Shown: piece by piece, positions 53,594 through 63,948 of the stretch
Layout of the letters: each line of letters begins with the position of its first letter
Position numbering within the stretch: the stretch's first letter is position 1
NCBI RefSeq assembly: GCF_040448675.1
Contig: NZ_CP159289.1
Coordinates: 4,943,001-5,007,000 of the forward strand
DNA: 64,000 nt
Source: Dyadobacter sp. 676
GTDB lineage: Bacteria > Bacteroidota > Bacteroidia > Cytophagales > Spirosomataceae
Reading direction: 5' to 3'
The notes under the pieces: model-generated
Told to the model about the DNA's origin: nothing
Database searches by the model: none
The model's input: only the letters and a program-made list of their open reading frames with translations
Position numbers and translations under genes: made by a program

Positions 53594-54049
53594 ATGTCAA
53601 CCATGAAGAAAATTGTTAAACGCCTGGATGTCTGGAAAGAAGAACCCCTCTACTGGACCCATATGTCGGCCATCGAAAAGCGGGTGTATGCCTCGTCGGT
53701 TCCCAGAAGCCTGATCGAGCTCATTAAGATAAGGGCCTCCCAAATCAATAAATGCGTGTTTTGTATCGATTACCATACCAACGAGGCCTTGCAGCTCGGG
53801 GAGTCGCCCCGCCGGATATTCGTGCTTTCGGCCTGGAAGGAAAGCCCGCTGTTTACCGAGGTTGAGAAAAGCGCCCTGCAACTGACGGAAGAAATCACCC
53901 ATATTTCGGTGGATGGCGTCGCGGATGAAACTTATGAGCGGATAAAAACCCATTTCAGCGCCGGCGAGATCGCCGATCTCATCATATGTATTTGTCATAT
54001 CAATTTTATGAACCGGATCGGCATTTCCACACAAACGGTTGCAATTTAA
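53594..54049 (+). CDS. Carboxymuconolactone decarboxylase-like (AhpD-fold) protein
   Basis: 151 residues. The AhpD-like active site is intact: C54-V-F-C57 followed by H61 (INKCVFCIDYHTNEALQLGE). The preceding IELIKIRASQ helix and later LQLTEEITHISVDG and DLIICICHINFMNRIGIS are also typical. AhpD-fold members act as peroxidase-linked thiol reductants, and the CxxC pair suggests a redox role rather than decarboxylation. It follows a Crp/Fnr regulator, a frequent combination in this phylum. Cytoplasmic. Confidence 0.92.
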   Translation: MSTMKKIVKRLDVWKEEPLYWTHMSAIEKRVYASSVPRSLIELIKIRASQINKCVFCIDYHTNEALQLGESPRRIFVLSAWKESPLFTEVEKSALQLTEEITHISVDGVADETYERIKTHFSAGEIADLIICICHINFMNRIGISTQTVAI

Positions 54050-54066
54050 GAGGTATGAAGCGGACG

Positions 54067-54091
54067 CCTGGCCGGTCGGCCGCCGGCCAGG
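54067..54091. terminator. GC-rich hairpin between convergent genes
   Basis: CCTGGCCGG (54067-54075) pairs perfectly with CCGGCCAGG (54083-54091) over a 7-base loop. There is no T tract, so termination is likely but not certain. Confidence 0.45.
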
Positions 54092-54183
54092 ACGGTGCTT
54101 AACCGATTGCCTCGATAGATAATGCCTGGCGGCATGTGTGAATGCGGCTACACACCCGCGCGATCAACCGGAGCTAATACCGG

Positions 54184-55062
54184 CTACCTGGCTTTCAGTT
54201 TCGCCAGCGCCTCCCGGGCGCCGTTGTTGCCGGGGTTCAGCGAGAGCGATTTCTCGTAGGCCGGGATCGCCTCGTCCGTGCGGTTCAAAAGCATCAGGCA
54301 TTCGCCGTAGCTGTCGAATGTGTTGAATGCTTCTGGATACAGTTCCGTATTCAGCCGGAATACCTTGACGGCCTGTTCGGGTGTCTTAATTATTTGATAA
54401 CCAAAAGTGTTAATGCCCTGCTCGCTGACGTCGTACCGCGATCCTTCCCCTTTCCCGACCTCCGCTCTGATAAAGGCGATCGTTTCGTCTACGGACTTCG
54501 CCGTTGCATGGTATTGAGAGATCGGAAGCAAATTCAGCCGCCTTTCTTTGATTTTTTGTTCGGCGAGTGTTTCTACGTTGTACGCACGCCTTTCTTCATC
54601 GGTAATTTTTGTCGAATCGATCTTATAACGCTCGAACCGGGCATTGGGGCCCATCTTTACATACTGGGTCCCGTAAACCTGCGGCATACCTTTTCGCATC
54701 AGGTCCCTGTCGATGGCCGCCGCCAGCAACCACTTATTGATGGTCGTATCCAGTGAAATGGCTTTTTTCATCAAACGGATCGCCATACCGGAAGCTAACG
54801 TGTCTGTTCCGTGCTGGAAGATCATCGCGCCGTGGTAGAAATCCTTCCCGGTAACTACCTTGTTGGAATCGAGAAGCTCGGCTACCCGTTTTCGCCTGAG
54901 CGCGTCGTCCTTGTTAAGCTGGTTCCAATCGATACTGGCCACTTTCCTTGCAGACTGATCTTCGTCGTACATTCTTTTGATCTCCGCATTATCGGCGGTC
55001 TGCGCACGGACAACGGGCAGCAATGCGAAATATATCAGGAGCGCGGGAATGGCGAATTTCAT
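54184..55062 (-). CDS. Exported tetratricopeptide-repeat protein
   Basis: 292 residues with a signal peptide (MKFAIPALLIYFALLPVVRAQ). Residues 22-190 hold the DUF6624-like pattern of Bacteroidota proteins (NAEIKRMYDEDQSARKV, FYHGAMIFQHG, WLLAAAIDRDLMRKGMPQVY GTQ). The last 80 residues form two tetratricopeptide units (AVKVFRLNTELYPEAFNTFD and AIPAYEKSLSLNPGNNGARE). Expected in the periplasm as a binding or scaffold protein. It appears monocistronic. Confidence 0.82.
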   Translation of the reverse strand: MKFAIPALLIYFALLPVVRAQTADNAEIKRMYDEDQSARKVASIDWNQLNKDDALRRKRVAELLDSNKVVTGKDFYHGAMIFQHGTDTLASGMAIRLMKKAISLDTTINKWLLAAAIDRDLMRKGMPQVYGTQYVKMGPNARFERYKIDSTKITDEERRAYNVETLAEQKIKERRLNLLPISQYHATAKSVDETIAFIRAEVGKGEGSRYDVSEQGINTFGYQIIKTPEQAVKVFRLNTELYPEAFNTFDSYGECLMLLNRTDEAIPAYEKSLSLNPGNNGAREALAKLKAR

Positions 55063-55230
55063 TTGCTGATCGGGTTTTAATGAAACGCGGGGACCGGTAC
55101 CACAAAAGCGGGGTGTTTTGAATATATACTGGAATCAGATACTACCATCGTAACCGAGATTGTCTGCCTATGGGGTGGCCGAACACCGCAAACGATTCCG
55201 TTGTCTATATTCCCGGCGTTTCGTCTACAT

Positions 55231-55238
55231 TATTTTTG
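55231..55238 (+). promoter_or_regulatory. Possible -7 element for the kelch-like gene
   Basis: TATTTTTG matches TAnnTTTG and lies 57 bases before the start at 55296. No -33 TTG was found at the expected spacing. Confidence 0.3.
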
Positions 55239-55295
55239 CCGGCGCAGGTATTTCGCTTTCTTTATATATGTTGTTCAAAATCAGCATTTATAGTT

Positions 55296-56322
55296 ATGAA
55301 AACATACCGGAACCTGCTGGCGGTAATGCTTCTCGCACCACTGCTGGCCTGCCTTGCCCGTTTCAATGCGTTTGAAACTTTTAGTCGGCCGCCGGCCAAC
55401 CCGGGCCGATACGAATGGAAGCAAGTGCTGCCGCCCGGCAACGGGACGCAGCAACATGAATGGAAACCCGGCACTTTTCCGATGGGCATCGTTCCCGTGG
55501 TTGCTTTCGACGGGCAACTTTGGATGACCGGACAAAAAGCGGCCTGGTCGTCGGTGAATGGTACCACCTGGGTGCGTCACGCGAAGAAGGACTGGGGCGA
55601 ACGCATTAATTTGTCGAACATCTATTTTAATAACAGGCTCTGGACTTACGGAGGAATGCGTTACCAGGATAGGGAGCTGGTCAATGAAGTGTGGTCTACC
55701 CGGAATGGCTCCGATTGGCAACGGGCAGGAAACGCGGCCTGGGAACCCAGAAAGGGGCACGCATTGGTAGTTTTTAAAAACAAGTTATGGCTTTTAGGCG
55801 GCACGACGAAGGTCTCGCGGGACTTCGAGCCTCTTGAAATGAAGAACGACATCTGGTCGTCGGTCGACGGGTTTACGTGGACGAGGGAAGTAGCCGGTGC
55901 GCCGTGGTCGCCGCGGGATTCGCCGCAGGTGGTGGTTTTGCGGGACACGCTGTACCTGCTCGGCGGGCAGGGCCTGGCCGACGTATGGCGCTCCGTGGAC
56001 GGAAAAAACTGGGTACAACTCACGGCCGGGGCCGATTGGGGGAAACGATACGACAAGGGCGTACACGCATTCGACGGCAAGCTGTGGGTTTTTGGTGGCC
56101 GCGATACCAATCCCGATCATTATAAGGCCGCTCAGAACGACGTCTGGCACTCGGCAAATGGTGCAGACTGGACGCGTCACGACGGACATGCGCCATGGAG
56201 CGTCCGCAGCGGGCTGCATAGCGTGGTATTCCGCGATCAGATCTGGCTTTTCAGCGGCAAACACACCGGCGGAAACCCGGTCTGGAAAGGTGATATCTGG
56301 GTGCTGCAAAAAAAGCGAATGA
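55296..56322 (+). CDS. Exported kelch-like beta-propeller protein, end altered by an A7 run
   Basis: From MKTYRNLLAVMLLAPLLACL (lipoprotein-like or cleaved signal) the mature part consists of repeats of the form VVAFDGQLWMTGQ, YFNNRLWTYGG, VFKNKLWLLGG, VLRDTLYLLGGQ, AFDGKLWVFGG and VFRDQIWLFSG, each followed by W-x-S-x-x-G-x-x-W. This is a kelch/galactose-oxidase-type propeller of about 340 residues. As written the frame stays open to 56594 across the spacer and start of the next gene. With one A fewer in the A7 run at 56308-56314 it ends at 56322 as VLQKSE, the natural propeller end. I annotate that version. Open frame upstream to 55170 has no signal peptide. It may be co-expressed with the cytochrome gene. 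Confidence 0.72.
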
Positions 56323-56454
56323 CCGTTACTGCGCCCTTACGGTTATGGATTCAGGGTTTTTGTATTAATTTTTTAAACTTTATTGATAATCAATGGCTAA
56401 GAATTGAACCAGGTTGGCTTTTAACTTCATTAAGGTGTATTTCGATGAAAATCC

Positions 56455-59400
56455 ATGAAATCTCTTACGAAGAAGCGGGCTTTTTTGAAGTGCGGGAAAG
56501 CCGCGGCTGCGACGTATTTCTGCCTGGCGCTCGTCGGTTGCGGCGTGGAAAAACCCCGGGAGGTGGAACTGGCGATCAGGGAGCTACCCGATGAATTGGA
56601 TTTCAATTACGACGTCAAACCGATTCTCTCCGATAAATGCTTTGCCTGCCACGGCCCCGACGCAAAAAAGCAGAAGGGCGGCTTGCGGCTGGATACCGAA
56701 GAAGGTGCTTACAAAGCGCTGAAAAAGACGAAGGGGCGGCATGCGATCGTACCGGGCGATCTGGCCGCGAGCGAAGTGTACACGCGGCTCGTCTCGCAAG
56801 ACCCCGGGTTGAAAATGCCGCCGCCCGCGTCTAACCTTGCATTATCTGTAAAGGAAATAGCCGTACTTACCCGCTGGATCGAGCAGGGCGCTAAATACAA
56901 ACCGCATTGGTCGTTCATAAAACCCGAAAAAGTCGGAGTCCCGAAACCAAGGCTGGCAGGTTGGGCCAGGACACCGATCGACAATTTTATCCTCGAACGG
57001 TTGGACAGGGAAAAACTGCGCCCTTCGCCGGAGGCCAGCCGCGAAGATCTGATTCGTCGGGCAAGTTTCGATCTGACCGGTCTGCCGCCCACATTGGCTG
57101 AAATCGATGGATTTGTGGCCGATAAATCCCCCCGATGCATACGCCCGGCTCATCGACCGCCTGTTGCAATCTCCGGCTTATGGCGAACGCATGGCCGGCG
57201 AGTGGATGGACGTTTCGCGCTATGCCGACAGCGACGGTTACCTCGACGACAAGCATCGCGATTTCTCCCCCCTGGCGCGACTGGGTGATCGGCGCCTTCA
57301 ACCGGAATATGCCTTACGACAGGTTTATTACCATGCAGCTGGCTGGTGACCTGTTGCCCGGCAAAACCCGTGAAAGCATTCTGGCCACAGCATTCAACCG
57401 CCTGCACAAGAAAAGCTCCGAGGCGGGTATCGTTTTCGAAGAATACAGGGTGGAATACAATGCGGACAGGGTGCAGACGGTGGGGCAGGGGATTCTGGGG
57501 CTTTCGGTGCAATGTGCGCGATGCCATGACCATAAGTACGATCCGATCAGTCAGGAAGCATATTATAAAATGTTCGGGCTTTTCAACAGCACCGACGAAA
57601 CCGGAAGCCCGGTGTATGGACCCGACCAAACGCCCGGGCCTGCATTGCTGCTCACCAACAAGGAAAATGAGGAACTGCTCCGTTTTTTTGACCGGCAAAT
57701 CACCGGCTTGCGTAACCGTCTGGAAAAGACCAGGGCCGATTCGCAGGCCGATTTTAGAAACTGGCTGGGTACCGGAAAATTGACCGCCGGGATGGTCGGC
57801 CGGCAGGCCGCCAGTGGAATGGTGGCCTATTATCCTTTCGACAAAGCTTTCGCAAACGGCGGAAAAGAGACGGTCACACCCAACTTATTGAATAAAAACC
57901 AGCCGGCCCAATGCACTGAAATCGTCCTGAAACCAGGCGTGAAAGGCAATGCCTACTTTGTATCCGACTATAATTCCGTCAGGCTGGGGCATAACATCGG
58001 CTGGCACGAGCGTACGGAACCTTTTTCGGTGGAGCTTTGGATCAATCCGGCCACAGTTTATCCCGACGCGGGTATTTTTTACCATTGCGAGGACCTCCGC
58101 CTGGGTTACAAGGGGTATTCGCTGAAACTGGCCGACAACAAATTACAGTTCATCATCGCACACTCCTATCCGCAGAACGCCATTCAGGTCAGCACGGTAG
58201 CGGCGGTCCCGAAGCAGAAATGGACGCAGGTAACGGTGACCTACGACGGATCCAGCAGGGCAGCGGGAGCGAAAATCTATATCAATGGGGAGCTGGCAAA
58301 GGTGACCGTCGACCGCGACTATCTTTACAAAGGCATTTTGTATGAAAAGGATATTCATACGTATGGTTTTCAGGGATTTATGCTCGGTCAGCGTAACCTG
58401 CTGATCCCCTTCAAGGATGGGGGGCTCGACGAACTGAAAATTTTCGACAAGGAATTGACGGCCCTGGAAGTTCTGTACAATTACGACGCCGGAAAGGTTG
58501 CCGGAATACTAAGCAAGCGGGGCCGGCCAGCCGAAATGGCGATGTTGAAGGCATTTTACGACGCCCGTTTCAACGCCCGTGTGGCTGCCCTGAGCGATAG
58601 CCTGAAAGCCGGTATGGACGCGCAGAACAAACTGGTAAACAGCATTCCGGAACTGATGGTAATGGGCGACCTGCCCAAGCCCCGGCCAACTTACCTGCTC
58701 ACAAGGGGTGCCTACAACGCGCCCGGAAAGCAGGTGACGCCGGGTGCATTGGAAACGGTAATGCCCTTCGAGGGAAGGTTTCCACCGAACAGACTGGGGC
58801 TGGCACGCTGGATCACCGATAAAAATAACCCGCTCACGGCGCGGGTGTTCGTAAACCGCATTTGGCAAATGCATTTCGGAAACGGCATAGTGCGCTCGTC
58901 GGCCGATTTCGGCAACCAGGGAAACCTGCCGACCCACCCGCAGCTGCTCGACTGGCTCGCGGTCGATTTTATGAATTCCGGTTGGAATATCAAACGGCTG
59001 CATAAGCTTATTATGCTCTCCGCTACCTATCGGCAAAGTTCCGTAACCACGCCGGAACTGCTTGAAAAAGATCCGGACAACGAACTGCTCGCAAGAGGCG
59101 CCCGGTTCCGTTTTACGGCCGAAATGATCAGGGATAATGCATTGTTTATCAGTGGGCTGATGGTGAATAAAATGGGTGGCCAAAGTGTGTATCCTTATCA
59201 GCCAGCCGGGCTTTGGGACGAGCTCAGCGACAAGGTATGGCGCTACAAATATCTTCAGGAACCGGGCGAGGGGCTATACAGGCGAAGCCTTTACACCGTT
59301 TGGAAAAGGACCTCGCCCCCGCCTTCGATGCTGATCTTCGACGCCCCCGAGCGCGGCGAATGCGTGGCGAAGCGTCGCTCCACGAGCACACCGTTACAAG

Positions 59401-59730
59401 CGCTGGTGCTGCTCAACGACCCGCAATATGTGGAAGCCGCCCGGGCCCTGGCCGAACGGGTTTTGCACGAAACGCGGGGCATAAATTCCACCGATATGGC
59501 TTTCAGGCTCATTACCGGCCGCAGGCCGGACCGGGCGGAGCAAAAAAATACTCTCGGAGTTTTATGCCGGCGAACTCGCCCGTTTCCGGGCCCGGCCCGC
59601 GCAAGCGCTCGAATACCTGCGCACGGGCGAACGTAAATGGGACCGGACGCTGAAACCAGAAGAAATCGCCGCACTGGCCACAGTTGCCAACGCGGTTATG
59701 AATACGGACGAAGGTTATACCCGCAAATAA
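56455..59730 (+). pseudogene. Planctomycete-type cytochrome c lipoprotein (PSCyt1-DUF1549-LamG-DUF1553), three frame breaks
   Basis: A lipobox ALVGC puts Cys29 after the signal. Then come the PSCyt1 haem site C62-F-A-C65-H66, DUF1549 (TPIDNFILERLDREKL, ASFDLTGLPPTLAEIDGFVA, second haem-like CARCHDHKYDPIS), a LamG/concanavalin-like insert (58000-58480; FSVELWINPATVYPDAGIF), and DUF1553 (RLGLARWITDKNNPLTARVF, TPLQALVLLNDPQYVEAARA). Three breaks occur: C6 at 57128-57133, C6 at 57267-57272 and A7 at 59542-59548. Removing one base in each gives about 1090 continuous residues ending at 59730. The function of this family is unproven; it is found with DUF1501 partners as here. It should sit in the periplasm or at the outer membrane. 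Confidence 0.82.
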
Positions 59731-59736
59731 TGCAAT

Positions 59737-61200
59737 ATGGAAGATCTGAAAAAGGTATTAACCCAGCTCAACCGTCGGGACTTTCTCACCAAAGCGGGGC
59801 TGGGCCTCGGCTCTATCGCACTTTCCAGTATTATACAGACTTCCCCCGGCGGTCGGCGCGAGGAAGCGAATGCCGACGCGGCGATAGCGCCATTTGTGCG
59901 GGGGCCACATTTCTCTCCCAGGGCGAAAAGGATTATTTACCTTTTCCAGAGCGGCGGGCCCTCGCAGTTGGAAACCTTCGATTATAAACCCGCATTGGTA
60001 AAATGGCACGGTCAGGAAATCCCCGAATCGATAAAAGGGACGCAGCGGAACTCGGGTATGGTGGCGGGGCAGTCGACATTTCCGCTGGTCAAGTCGATCT
60101 ATGATTTCAAACAATACGGTCAGTCGGGTGCGTGGGTGAGCGAGCTTTTGCCCTACACGGCGGGCATCGTGGACGATTTGTGTATTGTCAAATCGGTCTA
60201 TACCGAGGCTATTAACCACGAACCGGCGGTGATGTTCGTGCAAACGGGCTCCCAGCAAAGCGGAAGGCCGTCGATGGGCTCGTGGCTGAGCTATGGGTTG
60301 GGGTCGGACAATCAGAACCTGCCTCACTTCATGGTTTTGATTTCCAAGGGCGTCAAAGGCGACCAGCCATTGAGTACCGCCGCCTGGGCGAACGGCTTCC
60401 TTGCTTCCCACCATCAGGGCGTGCAGCTCAGGGCAGGTAAAGACCCGGTGCTCTACCTGCAAAACCCGTATGGCGTGCACAAGGAAGACAGGCGTCGAGC
60501 GCTCGATCGCATCAGGGAACTGAACGAACACCAGTTTACGCTCTGGGGCGATCCTGAAATCCAGTCGAAAATCAGCCAGTACGAAATGGCTTATCGCATG
60601 CAGACTTCCGTGCCCGAGGCCCTGGACACGACGAGCGAGCCCGAATATATTTATAAAATGTACGGGGAAGACGCCCGCAGACCCGGCACTTTTGCCGCAA
60701 ATTGTCTGCTGGCGCGACGAATGGCCGAGCGTGATGTGAAATTTATCCAGCTTTACCACATGGGTTGGGACCAGCACGGCGACCTGCCTAAAAATATCGC
60801 GAAACAGGCCAAAGACGTCGACCAGGCGTCGGCAGCACTGGTAAAGGACCTGAAACAACGCGGGTTACTGGAAGATACGCTGGTGGTTTGGGGTGGCGAA
60901 TTTGGCCGTACCAGCTTTTCGCAGGGGAAACTGACGGCCGATAACTATGGCCGCGACCACCACTCCGGCTGCTTCACCATGTGGATGACGGGCGGCGGCG
61001 TCAGGACGGGCCAGGTTTATGGTGAAACCGACGAATTCAGTTACAATGTGGTTAAGGACGGCGTACATGTGCATGATTTTCAGGCTACCTTGCTGCACCT
61101 TTTCGGACTGGACCATGAGAAACTGGTTTTCAAGCACCAGGGCAGGCGTTACCGACTGACGGACGTTCACGGCACGGTTATAAAGGGCCTGATCACCTGA
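59737..61200 (+). CDS. DUF1501 protein (sulfatase-like fold), Tat-type signal
   Basis: 487 residues starting 6 bases after the cytochrome stop. A twin-arginine-like start (LNRRDFLTKAGLGLGSIALS, R13/R14) predicts export folded, with cofactor or metal. DUF1501 features: KRIIYLFQSGGPSQLETFDY, KQYGQSGAWVSELLPYTAGI, SVYTEAINHEPAVMFVQTGS, YHMGWDQHGDLPKNI, DTLVVWGGEFGRTSF, GRDHHSGCFTMWMTGGGV. The Asp/His pattern resembles alkaline-phosphatase-fold enzymes. It is always paired with DUF1549/1553 proteins in this family, which supports a joint complex; the reaction is unknown. Confidence 0.93.
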   Translation: MEDLKKVLTQLNRRDFLTKAGLGLGSIALSSIIQTSPGGRREEANADAAIAPFVRGPHFSPRAKRIIYLFQSGGPSQLETFDYKPALVKWHGQEIPESIKGTQRNSGMVAGQSTFPLVKSIYDFKQYGQSGAWVSELLPYTAGIVDDLCIVKSVYTEAINHEPAVMFVQTGSQQSGRPSMGSWLSYGLGSDNQNLPHFMVLISKGVKGDQPLSTAAWANGFLASHHQGVQLRAGKDPVLYLQNPYGVHKEDRRRALDRIRELNEHQFTLWGDPEIQSKISQYEMAYRMQTSVPEALDTTSEPEYIYKMYGEDARRPGTFAANCLLARRMAERDVKFIQLYHMGWDQHGDLPKNIAKQAKDVDQASAALVKDLKQRGLLEDTLVVWGGEFGRTSFSQGKLTADNYGRDHHSGCFTMWMTGGGVRTGQVYGETDEFSYNVVKDGVHVHDFQATLLHLFGLDHEKLVFKHQGRRYRLTDVHGTVIKGLIT

Positions 61201-61230
61201 TACTGAGCACCGGCCGCCTGACAAACTGCA

Positions 61231-61253
61231 GTTCCGGACTCCGGTCCTGGAAC
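61231..61253. terminator. Possible hairpin between convergent genes
   Basis: GTTCC-GGAC (61231-61239) pairs with GTCC-T-GGAAC (61244-61253), with one bulged base. There is no T tract. It lies between the DUF1501 and antiporter stops. Confidence 0.35.
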
Positions 61254-61258
61254 GGGGG

Positions 61259-63385
61259 CTAGCCGGGGAAGATCCGCCCGATGATTTTCCCGATCTCGAT
61301 AAAATCGTCGTGGTTGCTAACCGACCGGCGTTCGGTCTGGTCGTCGTCCTGCTGCGAGAACGGGAATATCAGCAGGAAATTATTTTCGCTCGCATGCTGG
61401 TTGAGGAAATCGGGAATGTCGCCCATTTGCGGGAAATAGGAAATCATGCCGCGCTTGGCCATGAAGATGATCAGGCCTTCATCGGCGGCGAGCTGCATGG
61501 CCGCTTCCTGGGCTTCCCGCCAGCTCGCGATCGTGTGCAGGGACGACTCTATGTTCGACTTGCTTAGCACGCGTTTCAGTGTTCGGATCACCGGCTCGCC
61601 TGCGTAGAAGCGCATTTCGGCGCCCGAATTTTTAGCGATATTCCACACCCGCAGCAATGCATGGAAAAAGCCGGGCTCCCTTTCCGCCCTGGCGGGAATC
61701 AGCACCACATAACTTTTGACGGTAGCGATAGGCTGCGCTGCGTGGTAAATGAATGTATTGACGTTGTCGTTCTGAAGGTAGCCGTTGTAAAGGTTGTAGA
61801 TAAACGAAGGCGTGAAGCCTTTTCCCGATTGAAGGCCTATGAGCAGGTCGGTAATCCGCTGCTCCTTGATCACATTGCTGATTCCGCTGGAAACGTCCTG
61901 GTCGTAGCGGGTAACTTGCCGGATCGTCACATCGGCCGCCGCAGCGGTGTCTGTCGCAATGTGCAGGGTTTTTTCGGCGTTCTTGACGGACGACTCATTT
62001 TTGTCGTCGTTCACGACATTCAGGGCGAACAGGCGGTCGTCGTTATGCCCGGCCTTGATCATCAGTCCGAGATTCACCAGTTTCTCAACCGTATCTTCGT
62101 AGTTTACGGCAATCAGGATGTTTTCATTTTCGCGGTTGATGCCGGAGGCCGTATCCTCCTTGTCCGCTTCGGCGATTTTTTCGGCACTCGACATCGACAC
62201 GAAAGAGGAAACCGTACAGGAAATGAGAATGAGCAGAATACTTCCGTTCAGCACGTGTTCGCTCAAAAGGCGGACGGGTTCGCCGTTTGCGGTTTCGGCG
62301 ATTACAATATTATAACCCACCATCACCGCCGCCAGCGTGGCCGCCGCCGATGCCGAACTCATACCGAAAATCAGCATTCCCTCGTCTTTGGTGAGTTTGA
62401 AGGTCTTTTGGGTAAACAGCGCAGCGAGGTATTTGCCGCCGATGGAAGCGACAAGCATCACCGCCGCCACGCCGACGGTTTCCCAGCTTTTGACGATCAC
62501 CTTGAAATCGATCAGCATTCCCACGCTGATCAGAAAGAAGGGAATAAATATCGCATTGCCGACAAACTCGACCCGGTTCATGAGCGACGACGAATGCGGG
62601 ATCAGGCGGTTAAGGGCAAGTCCGGCAAAAAAGGCGCCGATAATGGCTTCGATACCCGCCAGTTCGGCCAGTACCGCCGCCAGGTAGATCATCACGAGTA
62701 CAAAAATATACTGTGAGATCTTGTCGCCCACCCTTTTGAAAAACCATCTCCCTATGATCGGAAAAACAAACAGCACAACCAGGCTGAACGCCAGCACCGA
62801 CACAATGAGCCTGATCCAGAACGCACTGTCGACTTCGCCCTGCGTCATACCGACCACCACCGCCAGTACCAGCAGCGAGAGGACGTCCGTAAGCATTGTC
62901 CCTCCCACGGTAATGTTCACCGAAAGGTTTTTGGAAATACCCAGCTTGCTCACGAGCGGATACGCAATGAGCGTGTGCGAAGAAAAAAGGCTGGCAAAAA
63001 GGACGGTGGTAAGTACTGAGAAATGCAGCACATAATATCCTCCTATCAGCCCCAGGATGAACGGAATGGCGAAAGTGTAGGCCGTAAAACCGATACTTTT
63101 CCATTTGTTCCTTTTGAAATCGCCCATATCTATTTCGAGGCCCGCGAGGAACATGATGTAGAGCAACCCGGTGGTGCCGGTAACAACCACGCTGCTGTCG
63201 CGGGCGAGCAGATTCAGGCCGTTGGGGCCAACGAGCGCCCCCGCGATGAGCAGCCCGAGCAGATGCGGCACTTTGATCTTGTTGAGCAGCAGCGGAGCGC
63301 CCAGAATGATGACGAGCTCGATGAGAAATTTCAGTACCGGATCTTCGATAGGCAGGGTACTGATGTGAATGTTCAGTAAATGCAT
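61259..63385 (-). CDS. CPA2-type cation/proton antiporter with Usp-like C-terminus
   Basis: 708 residues. About 12 membrane helices in 1-390 (VPHLLGLLIAGALVGPNGLN, LYIMFLAGLEIDMGDFKRNK, AEAIIGAFFAGLALNRLIPH region, IPFFLISVGMLIDFK), typical of Na+(K+)/H+ exchangers of the NhaS3/KefB type. The cytoplasmic tail from about 415 has two universal-stress-like units (ENILIAVNYEDTVEKLVNLG and PIATVKSYVVLIPARAEREP). It is likely to move monovalent cations against protons for pH or ion balance. It starts 2 bases after the stop of the lipoprotein gene at 63388, so both are one operon. Confidence 0.9.
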   Translation of the reverse strand: MHLLNIHISTLPIEDPVLKFLIELVIILGAPLLLNKIKVPHLLGLLIAGALVGPNGLNLLARDSSVVVTGTTGLLYIMFLAGLEIDMGDFKRNKWKSIGFTAYTFAIPFILGLIGGYYVLHFSVLTTVLFASLFSSHTLIAYPLVSKLGISKNLSVNITVGGTMLTDVLSLLVLAVVVGMTQGEVDSAFWIRLIVSVLAFSLVVLFVFPIIGRWFFKRVGDKISQYIFVLVMIYLAAVLAELAGIEAIIGAFFAGLALNRLIPHSSSLMNRVEFVGNAIFIPFFLISVGMLIDFKVIVKSWETVGVAAVMLVASIGGKYLAALFTQKTFKLTKDEGMLIFGMSSASAAATLAAVMVGYNIVIAETANGEPVRLLSEHVLNGSILLILISCTVSSFVSMSSAEKIAEADKEDTASGINRENENILIAVNYEDTVEKLVNLGLMIKAGHNDDRLFALNVVNDDKNESSVKNAEKTLHIATDTAAAADVTIRQVTRYDQDVSSGISNVIKEQRITDLLIGLQSGKGFTPSFIYNLYNGYLQNDNVNTFIYHAAQPIATVKSYVVLIPARAEREPGFFHALLRVWNIAKNSGAEMRFYAGEPVIRTLKRVLSKSNIESSLHTIASWREAQEAAMQLAADEGLIIFMAKRGMISYFPQMGDIPDFLNQHASENNFLLIFPFSQQDDDQTERRSVSNHDDFIEIGKIIGRIFPG

Positions 63386-63387
63386 GG

Positions 63388-63948
63388 CTATCGGGTTGTG
63401 AGGCGGGTCAGCTCGATTGAAAATTTGGCGGTACAGGCATTGTCGATGCCGATGGTCTGCATTCCCTTGATCAGGCTGCCGTTACCGCGTCCCAGCTCGA
63501 CGTTCATTTCCGTCGTTCTGGCCGAGGACGAGTCGCTTTTGTAATGCAGCCGGATTCCCGTGCTGTCGAAGCTGGCGGAATATACCCGTATCAGTTTGTT
63601 GTTGTTGAAAACCCTCGTGAAAAGCCCGGTAGAGTCGCTCACGAATTCCCACGCGTTGGACCGCTGGTCGCCGATCACATATTCGCTGCAATTGGATTCC
63701 CGGCACACCGATTTGCTCGTCCACATACCAGCCAGGTCTTCGGGCCACGTCCGGATGATGACGGTGTCGCTTTTTTGGGCAAGCAGGCTGTCCCGCATGC
63801 GCACGAGGGCGTAGTAGTCGGCTTCCTTTAAGGCGAATTCCTGCTCTTTGCGAAGCAATGCCTGCTCGCGCCGGGCAAGTTGCTGCTCTTTCTCGTTATC
63901 GCGGCATCCCCACAGCAGCAAGCAGCTCAGGATCAGCGGGAAGTACAT
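63388..63948 (-). CDS. Predicted lipoprotein with coiled-coil N-terminus
   Basis: 186 residues from MYFPLILSCLLLWGCRDNE; the Met at 63963 adds five residues. The lipobox LLWGC gives Cys15 as the acylated residue. Residues 20-50 form a charged coiled coil (KEQQLARREQALLRKEQEFA). The rest is beta-structure with two Cys (SVCRESNCSEYVIG) and FVSDSTGLFTRVFNNNK. No known domain was recognised. It is the first gene of the operon with the antiporter, so it may sense or stabilise it at the envelope (inference). Confidence 0.78.
   Translation of the reverse strand: MYFPLILSCLLLWGCRDNEKEQQLARREQALLRKEQEFALKEADYYALVRMRDSLLAQKSDTVIIRTWPEDLAGMWTSKSVCRESNCSEYVIGDQRSNAWEFVSDSTGLFTRVFNNNKLIRVYSASFDSTGIRLHYKSDSSSARTTEMNVELGRGNGSLIKGMQTIGIDNACTAKFSIELTRLTTR

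Noticed and set aside
61661..62716. A 351-codon plus frame opposite the antiporter
   Set aside because: His/Arg/Gln-rich translation with no domain; the opposite strand encodes clear membrane helices.
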